Shown here: piece after piece, positions 50,153 through 59,013 of the stretch
Layout of the letters: each line of letters opens with the position of its first letter
How positions within the stretch are numbered: position 1 is the first letter of the stretch
Source: an uncultured Bacteroidales bacterium
GTDB lineage: Bacteria; Bacteroidota; Bacteroidia; Bacteroidales; Paludibacteraceae
Reading direction: 5' to 3'
Assembly (NCBI GenBank): GCA_902780235.1
Contig: CACZEL010000013.1
Coordinates: 1 to 64,000, forward strand
Length of the DNA: 64,000 bases
The notes under the pieces: generated by a model
The model's database searches: none
What the model saw: the letters and a program-made list of their open reading frames with translations, nothing else
What the model was told of the DNA's origin: nothing
Position numbers and translations under genes: made by a program

Positions 50153-51775
50153 TCAATCAATCACTATAAATCCAGCCCAATAGTAGGGCGCAGAGTATTT
50201 GGGATGCTGACGCATACGACGTTGGGCAGTGGCTAAAGCACTATGGGGATAGTCAAAGATATGTTCCGCCATCTCCTCATCTATGGATACTGCCTTTGCT
50301 AATGTTTGTCTTCCTTTTAGGAGTGCTTCATAAAAATACTGCATAAAGACAGCCGTAGCTTCATCATCGACCTGCCATAGTGACATGACTATTGTTTGTG
50401 CCCCTGCTTGTTTGAATGCTCGTTGCAATCCCCATACACCTTCCGTAGTAACCTCACCCAATGCAGTATTACAAGCGGACAACACTACTATATCTGCGCC
50501 TGATAAGTCCAAAGTGGCAATTTCAGCGGCGGTAAGTATTCCATCTTCTGTATCTTTTGGTATAGCCTTGCCCTCCCAGGCGCGCGCTCCATAAGCCATG
50601 ATGAGTCCGCTTCGTTGCATAGCATTGCCTTCAATGGGGCGATTGACAAATCCATGAGTAGAGAGGTGCAATATCGAAGGGCTTTTCCCGCTAAGCGACT
50701 TGAAAGATGCTTCTGTACCTTGTTTTTGCGAAAGAGTCTTTACTTGGTATTGCATGCCCGACAAAAGTAGGCTTATTTCGTTTATCTCCTGTTTGGAATA
50801 AGGCAAAGTACCTACCGAACTACGGGTTGTTGCTTGTTGCATCGTTTCGGCAGATGCCCGATAGAACAAATCACCATACAAGGTCGCAGATTTTGCCGGA
50901 TAATGATTGTGCTTGTTCACTAACTCGCGAGTGCTAGATAGGCGCGTTATATTGTAGTGATAACTAACAGTACTTTCTCGATCATACGGCAAAGCCTCAA
51001 TCGCGATTTGATTTAGCACCCCCCACGGAGCAAAATAAATAGTTGTTATGTCTTGACTTTCCAAATAAAAGAGAATCTTAAACAATATTACTTGGCACAA
51101 AGCCGCGCCGTATTTATCTACCGCATATAGGTCGCTGGGGTGTTTTTGTAGCCAAAGCGTTAGATTTTGTTCAGTTGTGATGGGGATAAAAACCGGAGAT
51201 TGACTATCTTGCGTTATCACCAAAGCAGCATACTTATACAAAGCCTTTATCTTTGCACCTTCAAATACATTGAAACTTACAAATTCTATAGCAGCCTCTC
51301 CGTTGCCTAATTTTTTCTGAACATCCCGCCATGTAACATGATCCGGAGAAAGGGCGTGCTTTCGCTGTTGTGTCGTACGCAACAACAATTGTTTCACAAA
51401 AAGCAGATAGTCATAGACATCCCCCATTACCGAATGATCTTCAAGGTATGCAGAGGAAAGGATATAATGGAATATGAGATCCTTCTCTACCAAAATGGTT
51501 AAATCTGCCCGTTCTTGTTCAGACAAGATTGAAAACATCTGCTCAATCATTCGCGTCCTGCTTTGCAGATACGATTTGGCAAACCTCAACACCTCGGAAT
51601 AATTGCCTTTTGGAAATTGGTCAGCAATGTAATTGTTTGCTCTTTGATTTTCCTCAAAAGTCCGGCCATCCACATATAAAAAGGCATTTACCAATTTATC
51701 CTCAAGCGAGTTTGTTTGAGCACAGACACCGAAGACCGATACTATAAAGAGCAATATGACCAATATTCGTTTCAT
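50153..51775 (-). CDS. Exported CHAT-domain protease
   Basis: This 540-residue protein has a signal peptide (MKRILVILLFIVSVFGVCAQ). Residues 22-150 are helical. The C-terminal CHAT domain (about 245-540) includes IYFAPWGVLNQIAIEALP, the catalytic His motif ILHLSTHGFV (His374), the catalytic Cys motif VVLSACNTALGEV (Cys435), and GVWGLQRAFKQAGAQTIVMSLWQVDDEAT. CHAT proteins are caspase-fold cysteine peptidases, related to separase. Most known ones are cytoplasmic and linked to TPRs, so an exported one beside a caspase is notable. Its start overlaps the stop of the caspase gene by four bases. Confidence 0.88.
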   Translation of the reverse strand: MKRILVILLFIVSVFGVCAQTNSLEDKLVNAFLYVDGRTFEENQRANNYIADQFPKGNYSEVLRFAKSYLQSRTRMIEQMFSILSEQERADLTILVEKDLIFHYILSSAYLEDHSVMGDVYDYLLFVKQLLLRTTQQRKHALSPDHVTWRDVQKKLGNGEAAIEFVSFNVFEGAKIKALYKYAALVITQDSQSPVFIPITTEQNLTLWLQKHPSDLYAVDKYGAALCQVILFKILFYLESQDITTIYFAPWGVLNQIAIEALPYDRESTVSYHYNITRLSSTRELVNKHNHYPAKSATLYGDLFYRASAETMQQATTRSSVGTLPYSKQEINEISLLLSGMQYQVKTLSQKQGTEASFKSLSGKSPSILHLSTHGFVNRPIEGNAMQRSGLIMAYGARAWEGKAIPKDTEDGILTAAEIATLDLSGADIVVLSACNTALGEVTTEGVWGLQRAFKQAGAQTIVMSLWQVDDEATAVFMQYFYEALLKGRQTLAKAVSIDEEMAEHIFDYPHSALATAQRRMRQHPKYSAPYYWAGFIVID

Positions 51776-52623
51776 TCCAATAGGTATTGGTTGTTCTTGT
51801 TCGGAAGTTCTACCAATGGGGTTTGTGGACGTTTGACTAATTCGTTGATAGTCTTATTAAGCAGTGCGGAAAGTTGGTCAGCAACAATAGTTGAAAGATT
51901 GTCACGAAGAAGATAAAGAGCATACGTCAGAGATCCGCATTGTTTGCTATCAGAAAGACGATGCTGGCGATTACATTCATTGTCAGCACATGCGCTAATG
52001 CTTATCCATTCTATTGTGCGTTGTTCTTTGTACGGATGTTTGATGCCGTTTAGTTCAAACTTTGAATGAGCACCGCGTATTTCCGTCGGCTCCGTGATGT
52101 CACGCGTAGATGTTCCACTATGGCAAGCATCGGAAACGACTATTATTATTCCATTGATTCCCACCTTCTGCCGTAATTGCTTCAACCAAGCATTTAACTG
52201 ATCGTCAGTAATATGGTGCTCGCCATGATATTTCGGAGTTGGTTCTTGCAATGCGTCATACGCCACCCAAGCTTCGTCATAGCCATCTTCTTCATCGCCA
52301 TCTAAATCCGTTATCTGCTGACCATGACCGGAGAAATGAATATATACGACATCGTTTGTTTGCGCAGAAGCAATCAATTTTTTGAAAGCCTCGCCAATAG
52401 CGTGACTGGTGGCTTGCTCATTCCGCAAAGTGTCGATATTGCCCGCCTTAAAACCGTTAGCCACAAGCATAGTCTTGGCAAAGACGATATCGCTGTCTCC
52501 ATGAATAACAGGCCAGCCATAGTCCACATCAGGATATGCGCCAATACCTATAATTAGCGCGCGTCGTTCTGCGTTAACATAGAGTGAAAGCAGCAAAAAC
52601 GATATGATTAGTCCGCGTTTCAT
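51772..52623 (-). CDS. Exported caspase-like protease (peptidase C14 type)
   Basis: This 283-residue protein has a signal peptide (MKRGLIISFLLLSLYVNA) followed directly by a caspase-like p20 domain. ALIIGIGAYPDV starts strand 1, the catalytic His is in YIHFSGHGQQ (His100), and the catalytic Cys is in VVSDACHSGTS (Cys167). Acidic residues DLDGDEEDGYDEA follow the His, as in metacaspases, which often need Ca2+ and cleave after Arg or Lys. The C-terminal part (about 205-283) includes ISISACADNECNRQH. It overlaps its neighbours on both sides by four bases, so the operon is translationally coupled. Confidence 0.88.
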   Translation of the reverse strand: MKRGLIISFLLLSLYVNAERRALIIGIGAYPDVDYGWPVIHGDSDIVFAKTMLVANGFKAGNIDTLRNEQATSHAIGEAFKKLIASAQTNDVVYIHFSGHGQQITDLDGDEEDGYDEAWVAYDALQEPTPKYHGEHHITDDQLNAWLKQLRQKVGINGIIIVVSDACHSGTSTRDITEPTEIRGAHSKFELNGIKHPYKEQRTIEWISISACADNECNRQHRLSDSKQCGSLTYALYLLRDNLSTIVADQLSALLNKTINELVKRPQTPLVELPNKNNQYLLE

Positions 52624-53303
52624 TTACCATGTTTGATAGTATTGAGCAAATCTAAAGCCGATTGTTGATGAATACCTTGCATAGAAACTACTCCGTTTAG
52701 CAATCTTCTGGATCGATAGAGCTGATGCTGCTTAATAGCACAAAGAGCTTGCAGATAGAGGATATCTTCTTTTTCCGACCAAGCCTGTCGGTTTTCGGAA
52801 GTAATATCTTTCTTATCTAACAAAACTTTCTCTAATATGGCATCAGCTTGTTTGTAATCCCCTTTTTGCATATATTCATTCGCCTGCAAAATGATTTCTG
52901 CCGATTCCTCACAACCTTTGAGTTGAGAATAAGCATTCATCATCTCTATAGCCGTTTCAGCATATATAGGTGAATCCCCTAATCCGGATAGACGTGACAT
53001 CTGCGGACCAATGACAATCACTCCTACAAAGCACGCTGCGACAGCAATAGAGGCAACACTCCGTAGCGTCCAGCGAACGACACGTTTATGATGGTCTTCT
53101 TTCTCCTTTTGGATACTCTCTTCCTCACCTTGAAGCATCTCCTTCAATGATCGGCGACGAATGGCCAATATGATTTCTTTTTGCAGTTCCATTTCATCTC
53201 TTAATGACGAATCATCTGCAGAAAGTAACCTTTCAAATTGCAATTTTTCATCTTCGGTCATCTGACCTGCAAGATATTTGTCTATTTGCTCTTGATTTGT
53301 CAT
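52620..53303 (-). CDS. Single-TM anti-sigma-factor-like protein with TPR-like tail
   Basis: This 227-residue protein starts at the ATG at 53303, which forms ATGA with the sigma-factor stop. Residues 1-75 are an acidic helical domain (QEQIDKYLAGQMTEDEKLQFERLL), the layout of Bacteroidota anti-sigma or FecR-like N-termini. A single TM helix lies at about 79-100. An extracytoplasmic tail carries TPR-like helices (about 125-220, YSQLKGCEESAEIILQANEYMQKGDYKQADAILEKVL). It probably holds the ECF sigma factor at the membrane. Its outer part could be sensed or cut by the two exported proteases encoded downstream; that link is inferred. Confidence 0.75.
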   Translation of the reverse strand: MTNQEQIDKYLAGQMTEDEKLQFERLLSADDSSLRDEMELQKEIILAIRRRSLKEMLQGEEESIQKEKEDHHKRVVRWTLRSVASIAVAACFVGVIVIGPQMSRLSGLGDSPIYAETAIEMMNAYSQLKGCEESAEIILQANEYMQKGDYKQADAILEKVLLDKKDITSENRQAWSEKEDILYLQALCAIKQHQLYRSRRLLNGVVSMQGIHQQSALDLLNTIKHGK

Positions 53304-53872
53304 GGCTTTTTCAATAAGGTTTTTAGTTTCTGCATACATTTGTACTTCTGCGTTTTAGCACTATCCGCACAACTATAATGGAGATTCCATGCAATTGTTT
53401 CCCAAGAATCCTCGTCCCAATAAAATGCCTTTAATAAAGGCGCACATGGTTTGCCCATTTTGTCCACCACCTCTCGGATGGCATCCCGTCTGTCTTGGCG
53501 GAATTGCATCTTTTCATCGGCATCGGCTCTATCCATTTCATACGCTTCTTGGGCTTTTGCAAAAATTTCTTCGTCATTAGGAATGTCTTCTCCATAACGA
53601 CGATTTGTCTCTAACCAAACGCGTATTCCTATGCTGTTAAGATAAGTTGAAAGAGAGGCTGTTAATGAAGTTTCCGTTAATTTTTCCCGTTCAATATTTT
53701 CCCATACTCGGCTTACGGACTCTTGGAACACCTCTGCTAATAATTGCTGATTGAGAGAATGAAATTTGTTAGCAAGAAATGCCATAAATGACTCCCTATA
53801 TTCGCGATAAAACAAGGAAATTGCCTTATTGTTTCTCGCGCGAAAAGCTTGTATGTATTCGGTATCAGTCAT
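53300..53872 (-). CDS. ECF-type RNA polymerase sigma factor
   Basis: This 190-residue protein starts at MTDTEYIQAFRARNN. The longer reading to 53998 crosses the promoter and is rejected. Region 2 is at about 10-75 (AISLFYREYRESFMAFLANKF...VFQESVSRVWENI) and region 4 is at about 130-188 (LLKAFYWDEDSWETIAWNLHYSCADSAKTQKYKCMQKL). It is the first gene of the sigma/anti-sigma/caspase/CHAT operon. Expression from a normal housekeeping promoter suggests the pair is pre-made and waits for a signal. No second operon with an obviously different promoter type was seen in the window. Confidence 0.82.
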   Translation of the reverse strand: MTDTEYIQAFRARNNKAISLFYREYRESFMAFLANKFHSLNQQLLAEVFQESVSRVWENIEREKLTETSLTASLSTYLNSIGIRVWLETNRRYGEDIPNDEEIFAKAQEAYEMDRADADEKMQFRQDRRDAIREVVDKMGKPCAPLLKAFYWDEDSWETIAWNLHYSCADSAKTQKYKCMQKLKTLLKKP

Positions 53873-53892
53873 TGAGGTATCTTTTGCGAGTG

Positions 53893-53924
53893 CAAAATTA
53901 CAACTTTTTTCTGAATTATGCAAA
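53893..53924 (-). promoter_or_regulatory. Promoter of the sigma/anti-sigma/protease operon
   Basis: On the minus strand TTTG (53921-53924), 20 bases and TAATTTTG (53893-53900) match the consensus. The ATG at 53872 is 21 bases downstream of the -7 box, which fixes the start codon. Confidence 0.82.
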
Positions 53925-53951
53925 TAAATCTCTCTTTTTTCCAACATCCAC

Positions 53952-53980
53952 AAAAAATCTGCATTTGGGATGCAGATTTT
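53952..53980. terminator. Terminator of rhuM, usable in both directions
   Basis: The perfect eight-base stem ATCTGCAT-ttggg-ATGCAGAT has a run of A before it and T after it. On the minus strand it ends with six T residues, eight bases after the rhuM stop. Confidence 0.8.
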
Positions 53981-53987
53981 AAGATTT

Positions 53988-54918
53988 TTATTTGTCACTT
54001 TGTGAATCGTCCTCGCCTAATAAGCTGTTAGTTGAGCCAAAGAGAGATAACTGTCGTATGGCGCGATCATAGTCGGACTCTAATTGGTTCATCTCTCGCT
54101 GACGATAGATGGTGTATTCGTGTTCGGCTTTTTCTTGCGCTTGTTGATGGCTTATAGAACCGCTTCCTTCTAACAACGGGCGACGATTATTACTGAGAAC
54201 CCGATCAAGTTCGTCTATCCACTCTTGCATGGTCATAGGATGTTGCTCCATCGCTTGCAATTCCGCATAGTCGAAGAACTGAGACACCAACAGATTTAGT
54301 CGCTGGTGTATGTTGGTGTGCTGCATAGTGCATCTTGTTTTGCACCGTTGCAAAGAACTGACGTGTAATCTCGGCTTTCGGATCATAATCCACCGCAGTT
54401 GCATAGATGTCGGTCACTTGCTGATAGAGGTTGCGCTCACTACTGCGAATATCACGGATACGCTGGAGTAATTCGCGGAAATAACGTCCTCCGTTACCTT
54501 TTAGCCGTTCGTCATCCAATGTGTAGCCTTTGATAATATATTCATGGATGCGCTGCGTTGCCCACTGACGAAAACGCGTACCTTGCACAGAATGAACACG
54601 ATAACCGACAGAAATGACGACATCAAGGTTGTAGAAAGCAACTTCATGAGATTGCATTTTCCCTTCTATAGCCCCATGTTGAGTGGTTGTTCGGAAAAAC
54701 CGAACTACCACATTGGAGTCCAATTCTCCTTCTTCGAAAATGTGCTTAAGATGTTCACTAATAGTAGATTTTGCCTTACCAAAGAGGGCAACCATCTGCT
54801 CCTGAGTTACCCACACTGTCTCGTCTTGAAGAATGACATCAATAGCGGCTTTGCCTTCTTCGGATTGATAGATAACAATCTCGCCTCTTGTGTCATTTGT
54901 AAGATCTTGTGTTTTCAT
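53988..54918 (-). pseudogene. Broken rhuM-family gene (Fic-like/virulence RhuM)
   Basis: From 54918 the frame encodes a typical RhuM N-terminus (IVIYQSEEGKAAIDVILQDE, VTQEQMVALFGKAKSTISEHL, QGTRFRQWATQRIHEYIIKG, EITRQFFATVQNKMHYA). Near 54300 the frame shifts. The RhuM C-terminus continues in the next frame (LLVSQFFDYAELQAMEQHPM, ISHQQAQEKAEHEYTIYRQRE) to the stop at 53988. Compared with the usual family, about 40-50 residues between HYA and the DYAE helix are missing, so this is a deletion plus frameshift. Its promoter is intact. Confidence 0.82.
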
Positions 54919-54940
54919 AAAAAGAATCTAATTGCGCTTG

Positions 54941-54972
54941 CAAAGGTACACAAAAAAAATGACATACGCAAA
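54941..54972 (-). promoter_or_regulatory. Promoter of rhuM
   Basis: TTTG (54969-54972), a 20-base spacer and TACCTTTG (54941-54948) match the consensus on the minus strand. A CATAC/GTATG inverted repeat overlaps the -33 element and could be an operator. Confidence 0.75.
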
Positions 54973-55005
54973 TTTGTATGCCATTTTTTGAAACTTAGTG
55001 ATTGA

Positions 55006-55028
55006 TTATGGTAAAAAAGCTACCATAA
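55006..55028 (-). terminator. Hairpin after clpB, possible terminator
   Basis: The perfect eight-base stem TTATGGTA/TACCATAA with a seven-base loop lies six bases after the clpB stop. The stem is AT-rich and no clear T-run follows, so termination is uncertain. Confidence 0.4.
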
Positions 55029-55034
55029 CATCCG

Positions 55035-57101
55035 TTAGTTCCGGAAGTGGAGTTCGCCGTCGCGGAGCTCAACGATGACAGGTCGTTTGCTATCTACCTT
55101 ACCGCCGATGATCTGTTTACTCAGCTCGTTAAGGACGAGGCGCTGGAGCGCTCTCTTGACAGGTCGTGCACCAAACTGCGGATCGTAGCCTTCTTTGGCG
55201 ATATAGCGGATCGCGTCGTCCGTGACACGCAGGTCGATACCTTGCTCTTCGAGCATCTTGTGTACGCGGTTGACTTGCAGACCGACCACGGCTTTGATGT
55301 CCTCTTCGCTCAACTCACCGAAATGGATGATCTCGTCGATACGGTTGATGAACTCGGGTCGAACCTGTGCGCGGAGTTGCTCCTCCGTGAGGTTGGAAGT
55401 CATGATGATAAGGGTGTTCTTGAAGTTCACCACGCGTCCTTTGTTATCCGTCAGACGTCCGTCATCGAGCACTTGGAGCAGGACGTTGAACACATCCGGA
55501 TGCGCTTTCTCGATCTCATCGAACAGCACAACGGAGTAGGGTTTGCGTCGGATGGCTTCAGTTAACTGACCGCCTTCATCGTATCCTACGTATCCCGGAG
55601 GCGCACCGATGAGTCGGGTGGCACTGAATTTCTCTTGGTACTCACTCATATCGATACGCGTGATCATGTTCTCGTCGTCGAAGAGGTAGTCCGCCAGTGC
55701 TTTTGCCAACTCGGTCTTACCGACACCGGTCGTACCGAGGAAGATGAAACTACCGATCGGTCGTTTGGGGTCTTGCAGACCTGCACGGCTTCTGCGGATC
55801 GCATCGCTGACAGCTTCGATTGCTTCGTTCTGACCGATGATCCGTTTGTGCAGTTCTTCTTCGAGGTGCAGTAACTTATCGCGCTCCGATTGCATCATTT
55901 TCGCTACCGGAATACCGGTCCAACGCGCTACTACTTCGGCGATATCATCTTCATCGACTTCCTCTTTGATGAGTGCTTCGTTGCTGATGGCATGGAGCGA
56001 GTCCTGTGCCGCTTTGATGTTCGCTTCGGCGGCAGGGATCTGACTGTAGCGTATCTCGGCTACCTTACCGTAGTCGCCTTCGCGTTCCGCTACTTCAGCC
56101 TGATGCTTCAGCGTCTCGATACGTGCTTTCTCATTCTGGATGGTAGCGACATAGCCTTTCTCTTTGTTCCAGCGCGCATTGAGCTCTTCGGATTTGGCTT
56201 TGAGATCCTTGAGTTGTTTCTCTATCTCGCCCAACTTGGCTTCGTTCTTATCGCGTTTGATGGCCTCGCGCTCGATCTCGAGTTGTTTGATCTGCCGGTC
56301 TAAGGTATCGATCTCTTCGGGTTTGGAATCCACTTCGAGACGTAACTTAGCCGCTGCCTCATCGACCAGGTCGATCGCTTTGTCCGGCAAGAACCGGTCG
56401 GTGATATACCGTGCACTCAGCGTCACGGCCGCAATGATCGCGTCATCCTTGATACGCACCTTATGATGGGTCTCATAGCGCTCTTTCAGACCACGTAGGA
56501 TCGATATCGTCGCTGCCTCGTCCGGTTCATCGACCATCACTTTCTGGAAACGACGCTCCAAAGCCTTATCGGTCTCGAAATATTTTTGATATTCGTCGAG
56601 GGTAGTAGCACCGATCGCACGCAGGTCACCACGAGCCAACGCCGGTTTGAGGATGTTGGCTGCGTCCATCGCTCCGCTGGATTTACCGGCTCCTACGAGG
56701 GTATGGATCTCATCGATGAAGAGGATGATCTCGCCGGCAGCGGCCACGACCTCATTAACGACGCCTTTGAGTCGCTCTTCGAACTCACCTTGGTACTTCG
56801 CGCCGGCAATCAACGCACCCATATCCAGGGAGTAGATCTGTTTCTTCTTGAGGTTCTCCGGCACGTCTCCGCGCACGATACGATGCGCCAGACCTTCGGC
56901 GATAGCCGTCTTACCGACACCCGGTTCGCCGATGAGGATAGGATTGTTCTTCGTTCTACGGCTCAGTATCTGTAATACCCGCCGAATCTCGTCATCTCTA
57001 CCGATGACGGGATCTAACTTGCCTTCTTTCGCCCGCTCACAGAGGTTGATGGCGAACTTCTTGAGGTTTTCGTTTTGTGTGTTGGAATTGTTAGGATTCA
57101 T
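55035..57101 (-). CDS. clpB: ClpB-type disaggregase without the N-terminal domain
   Basis: This is a 688-residue AAA+ protein, against about 860 for usual ClpB. It begins at the linker before NBD1 ([22 protein letters not shown]). NBD1 has Walker A GEPGVGKT and Walker [10 protein letters not shown]. The coiled-coil M-domain is present (about 265-385, [24 protein letters not shown]). NBD2 has [21 protein letters not shown] and GARPVKR. The Clp_N repeat domain is absent, and NBD2 is short by about 30 residues between MTSNL and [11 protein letters not shown]. It should still form hexamers that re-solubilise aggregates with DnaK. The upstream region holds a palindrome and a sigma-54-like element. 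Confidence 0.92.
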   Translation of the reverse strand: MNPNNSNTQNENLKKFAINLCERAKEGKLDPVIGRDDEIRRVLQILSRRTKNNPILIGEPGVGKTAIAEGLAHRIVRGDVPENLKKKQIYSLDMGALIAGAKYQGEFEERLKGVVNEVVAAAGEIILFIDEIHTLVGAGKSSGAMDAANILKPALARGDLRAIGATTLDEYQKYFETDKALERRFQKVMVDEPDEAATISILRGLKERYETHHKVRIKDDAIIAAVTLSARYITDRFLPDKAIDLVDEAAAKLRLEVDSKPEEIDTLDRQIKQLEIEREAIKRDKNEAKLGEIEKQLKDLKAKSEELNARWNKEKGYVATIQNEKARIETLKHQAEVAEREGDYGKVAEIRYSQIPAAEANIKAAQDSLHAISNEALIKEEVDEDDIAEVVARWTGIPVAKMMQSERDKLLHLEEELHKRIIGQNEAIEAVSDAIRRSRAGLQDPKRPIGSFIFLGTTGVGKTELAKALADYLFDDENMITRIDMSEYQEKFSATRLIGAPPGYVGYDEGGQLTEAIRRKPYSVVLFDEIEKAHPDVFNVLLQVLDDGRLTDNKGRVVNFKNTLIIMTSNLTEEQLRAQVRPEFINRIDEIIHFGELSEEDIKAVVGLQVNRVHKMLEEQGIDLRVTDDAIRYIAKEGYDPQFGARPVKRALQRLVLNELSKQIIGGKVDSKRPVIVELRDGELHFRN

Positions 57102-57142
57102 AGTTATGTGTGTTTTAGTTATTAATTTCTACTTCAACACAC

Positions 57143-57184
57143 ACAAACTATGTTCCAAACCTTGCTAAACTGACAAAATGGCAG
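57143..57184 (-). promoter_or_regulatory. Palindrome and sigma-54-like element upstream of clpB
   Basis: CTGACAAAATGGCAG (57170-57184) is a near-perfect palindrome. Downstream on the minus strand, TTGGAACATAGTTTGT (57143-57158) resembles TGGCAC-N5-TTGCW with GG and GT ten bases apart, although a canonical sigma-54 site needs GC at -12. It may be a stress-control region. No TAnnTTTG box was found. Confidence 0.35.
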
Positions 57185-57195
57185 TTCGTTGTCTC

Positions 57196-59001
57196 TTATG
57201 GCAGCGGCGTCAAAGGATAAACCACGTTGACGATTAAGATATTTGCCGCCAAGATGATGAGGTTCATGATCAGACCTATCTTCAGGAAATCGCTGAACCG
57301 GTATCCACCCGGACCATAGACGAGCATGTGGGTCGGTGAACCGATCGGCGTAGCAAAACTGCTGCTGACCGCGATCATCAGTGCGACCAGGAAGGGGAAA
57401 GGATCGTAGCCTAATCTCTCCGCTGCCTCGTACATGATGGGGAAGAACATCGCACCGGCTGCCGTATTCGAGATGAACTCCGTGATGAAGGTGGCGGCAC
57501 AGCAGATAGCGGTCATCACCACGATCGGGTTCGTACCGCATACATCGAGGATCTCGGTTGCCAAGCGTTCGGCGATACCTGTCTTCTGGATCGCGATACC
57601 CAGTACGGCGCTGCAGGCGAAGATCATCATGATATCCCAGTTGACGGACCGCATGGCCTGTTCCGGCGTGCAGCAACGGAAGAGGAACATGGCGAATACC
57701 GCCAGGATTGCGCATTGCAGCAAGGGCATGACGTTGAAAGCCGACAAGGCCACCATGGCGATCATGATCGCACTCGAGACGAATGTACCCCAACCGATAT
57801 TGGCGATCTCTTCCGATTCAAAGAAATGCAGATCCCGACTCATCGCCTTCGTGTCGGTACGCAGCTCCTTCACGCTCTCCAACAGCAGCGTATCACCGGC
57901 TTTCAGTACCACCTCCCTCGGCGACTCTTCAATACGGCTGCCACGACGACTCACCGCCACTAAGGTCACCTGATGCTCTTTCTCAAAACCGTTCGTTCCC
58001 ATCGTCGTATCAATCAAATGACTGCCGAAATTGATATACGCCGTTCGCAGCGTGTGCGTGCTCTTTGGTGCGTCCTCGTAATGGAAAACAGGATGATCGG
58101 CATTGACCAGACCATGCGATTTCTCCAGATCCAGCAGGTCGCCTATCTGACCCGCGTAGATCAGTCGGTCACCTCCCATCAGCGGTTCATCATCCGGTAC
58201 TGGCGACAGGATCTTCTCGTCGTCGAAATGGCGTATCTCGATAAGGCTACCGCCGTTCACTGTGTTCAGCCCCAACTCACCGATCGTCATGCCGATATGT
58301 TTGTTGTCCGAAGGAACGAGCATCTCTACCGTATAATCGCCCGTGCTCTCGAACGTCTCTTCCGGCGACTTGCGGTTCGGCAATAACTTACGCAGCGCGA
58401 TGATACTCAGTACACCGACTGCCAAGCAGAACAAACCCGGTATGGTCGTAGCGAGAATATTCATCGCCTCTCCTGTCTTCTCTTCGTACAGACCGCTGAT
58501 GATCAGGTTCGGCGGCGTACCGATCAAGGTACATACACCGCCCATACCGGACGCGTAACTCAGCGGAATAAGCAGTTTGGACGGAGAGATACCGAGTTTC
58601 TTCGACCACATCTTCACGATGTTCACGAATAGCGCTACCACCGTCGTATTGCTCAAGAACGAACTCAATGCCGCTACCGGCAGCATCAGACGAAGAACCG
58701 ATTTCCAGTAGTTCTTCGGTGTACCCAAGAGGTGTTTCACGATCCATTGTAGCACACCCGTATGCATCAGACCGGCGATCACGACAAACAGTACACCAAT
58801 CACGGCTACCGAGGTCTGACTGATACCCGACAAAGCCTCTTTGGCATCCAACACGCCGGTGACATAGAGGACTCCTACTGCGGCAAGGAACACCACATCC
58901 GAACGGATCTTCGTGAACAGCAGCACGGTGAACATGGCGAACACCGTCACAATGGTGATCCATGCATCTAAGCCAAAACCTAAAAATACAAATGAATCCA
59001 T
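57196..59001 (-). CDS. SLC13/DASS-type anion permease with two RCK_C domains
   Basis: This 601-residue integral membrane protein has an N-terminal half with TM helices and the family loop SSFLSNTTVVALFVNIV and IGTPPNLIISGLYEE. A soluble centre follows (about 225-390) with two TrkA-C/RCK_C-like domains (GMTIGELGLNTVNGGSLIEIRHFDDE, HLIDTTMGTNGFEKEHQVTLVAVSR). The C-terminal half repeats the motif (TEFISNTAAGAMFFPIMYEA, ATPIGSPTHMLVYGPGGY). Such SLC13-RCK proteins are sodium- or proton-coupled transporters of sulfate, dicarboxylates or unknown anions. It lies 12 bases downstream of the YggS-HAD gene. Confidence 0.88.
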   Translation of the reverse strand: MDSFVFLGFGLDAWITIVTVFAMFTVLLFTKIRSDVVFLAAVGVLYVTGVLDAKEALSGISQTSVAVIGVLFVVIAGLMHTGVLQWIVKHLLGTPKNYWKSVLRLMLPVAALSSFLSNTTVVALFVNIVKMWSKKLGISPSKLLIPLSYASGMGGVCTLIGTPPNLIISGLYEEKTGEAMNILATTIPGLFCLAVGVLSIIALRKLLPNRKSPEETFESTGDYTVEMLVPSDNKHIGMTIGELGLNTVNGGSLIEIRHFDDEKILSPVPDDEPLMGGDRLIYAGQIGDLLDLEKSHGLVNADHPVFHYEDAPKSTHTLRTAYINFGSHLIDTTMGTNGFEKEHQVTLVAVSRRGSRIEESPREVVLKAGDTLLLESVKELRTDTKAMSRDLHFFESEEIANIGWGTFVSSAIMIAMVALSAFNVMPLLQCAILAVFAMFLFRCCTPEQAMRSVNWDIMMIFACSAVLGIAIQKTGIAERLATEILDVCGTNPIVVMTAICCAATFITEFISNTAAGAMFFPIMYEAAERLGYDPFPFLVALMIAVSSSFATPIGSPTHMLVYGPGGYRFSDFLKIGLIMNLIILAANILIVNVVYPLTPLP

Positions 59002-59013
59002 ATCATTGATTTT

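Noticed and set aside
53873-53998. 42-residue N-terminal extension of the ECF sigma factor
   Set aside because: It spans the operon promoter (53893-53924), and sigma region 2 begins just after the ATG at 53872.
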